A stretch of 12,320 nt of DNA. Origin: an uncultured Bacillota bacterium (lineage in GTDB: Bacteria > Bacillota_I > Bacilli_A > RF39 > UBA660). Every line of letters begins with the position of its first letter. Positions within the stretch are counted from its first letter, which is position 1. Positions 11,820 through 12,320 of the stretch are shown one piece after another. Below the pieces are notes generated by a model, which was given only the letters and a program-made list of their open reading frames with translations, had not been told where the DNA came from and did no database searches. The translations under genes and the position numbers were made by a program. The stretch spans positions 1 through 12,320 of the forward strand of contig CANDCB010000004.1 in assembly GCA_947383065.1 (NCBI GenBank). The letters are read 5' to 3'.

Positions 11820-12320
11820 ATGAATGAACAATATTATTTTCAAAGACATATTCTAAGTATTGATTTAAAAAGTTTTTTTGCTTCATGTGAATGTATTGCT
11901 AGAAATTTAGATCCTTTTAAAACGCCATTAGTTGTTGCTAATGCTAAGCAAGGAATGGGAGCAATCACTTTAGCAGTGACACCTTTTTTAAAAAAACAGG
12001 GAGTCCCCTCACGAGGAAGATTATATGAAATTCCAAAAAATATTAAATATACTATTGTTTCTCCCCGAATGAATCTTTATATAAAAATGAGTAAAATGGT
12101 AGTTGATATTTATCTTGATTATGTAGCTAAAGAAGATTTACATATATACTCTATTGACGAATGTTTCTTAGATGTTACTAATTATTTAACTTTATATAAA
12201 AAGAATGATTATGAAATAGCACAAAATATCTTAAATGATATTTATAAGAAAACCAGTTTAACTGCAACTTGTGGCATAGGTCCTAATATTTTATTAGCTA
12301 AAGTGGCAATGGATATTGAT
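11820..12320 (+). CDS. Y-family DNA polymerase, UvrX/YqjW (UmuC-like), 5' part
   Basis: Translesion DNA polymerase of the SOS response; 167 codons lie in the window and the frame is open at the right edge. The palm motif ILSIDLKSFFASCE (residues 11-24) holds the first metal-binding Asp15 and the steric-gate position Phe20. IYSIDECFLDVT (109-120) supplies the catalytic Asp113-Glu114. CGIGPNILLAKVAMD (151-165) is the conserved substrate-binding segment. Wording such as SRGRLYEIP and SIDECFLDVT is closer to Bacillus UvrX/YqjW than to DinB of the Pol IV type. Thumb and little-finger domains and any clamp-binding motif lie outside the window. ATG 11820 has a weak ribosome site, GTGGTG, 6 nt upstream, so basal translation may be low. 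The promoter and LexA box predict DNA-damage induction. Confidence 0.93.
   Translation, partial: MNEQYYFQRHILSIDLKSFFASCECIARNLDPFKTPLVVANAKQGMGAITLAVTPFLKKQGVPSRGRLYEIPKNIKYTIVSPRMNLYIKMSKMVVDIYLDYVAKEDLHIYSIDECFLDVTNYLTLYKKNDYEIAQNILNDIYKKTSLTATCGIGPNILLAKVAMDID

Noticed and set aside
1..12320. CRISPR array, insertion sequence, phage genes, tRNA or rRNA
   Set aside because: I saw no regularly spaced repeats, transposase or integrase motifs, or tRNA/rRNA signatures on either strand.

Overview
The window is chromosomal DNA from a very A+T-rich, low-GC Gram-positive bacterium of the Bacilli type, plausibly an uncultured, reduced-genome Bacilli or Erysipelotrichia-like gut lineage. Three things point there: a sporulation sigma factor of the SigG type next to a YlmC/YmxH-type PRC-barrel protein, then lspA and rluD (a contracted version of the Bacillus sigG-ylmC...lspA-ylyB region); a glmS ribozyme upstream of glmS; and a Bacillus-type LexA box in front of a UvrX/YqjW-like Y-family polymerase. 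UGA is used as stop and UGG encodes Trp, so the Mycoplasma code is not in use. The exact lineage is an inference.

Layout. 1-803 (-): start of a GluP/YqgP-like rhomboid protease, running off the left edge. 1022-1354 (+): unknown four-helix membrane protein whose 3' end overlaps rluD. 1323-3998 (-): sigG, a previously unlisted 35-codon membrane peptide, ylmC, lspA and rluD in one direction. 4284-6143 (+): dxs, divergent from sigG. A long bidirectional hairpin terminator then separates it from glmS (-, 6225-8009), which is headed by a glmS ribozyme. 8274-9158 (-): LysR-type regulator with a perfect-hexamer promoter and a 23-bp palindrome upstream. 9285-10181 (-): membrane-anchored thioredoxin-like protein. 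10243-10908 (-): lipoprotein cyclophilin. 10957-11703 (-): stand-alone ParB/sulfiredoxin-like protein. 11820 to the right edge (+): Y-family DNA polymerase with a LexA box.

How the genes relate. Most are housekeeping: isoprenoid precursor synthesis (dxs), amino-sugar synthesis for the wall (glmS), 23S rRNA pseudouridylation (rluD) and lipoprotein maturation (lspA). LspA would process the lipoprotein cyclophilin found elsewhere in the window; with the membrane thioredoxin-like protein and the rhomboid this gives an envelope protein-quality theme. SigG and YlmC indicate endospore-forming ancestry.

The window holds no mobile element, CRISPR array, tRNA or rRNA that I can see. The less ordinary signals are the 35-codon gene inside the sigG cluster, the two-layer glmS leader (ribozyme plus a Shine-Dalgarno hairpin), a hairpin separating the dxs Shine-Dalgarno sequence from its start, the palindrome before lysR, and several promoters whose -10 box lies only 3-6 nt from the Shine-Dalgarno sequence. 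I found no clear new multi-gene system.
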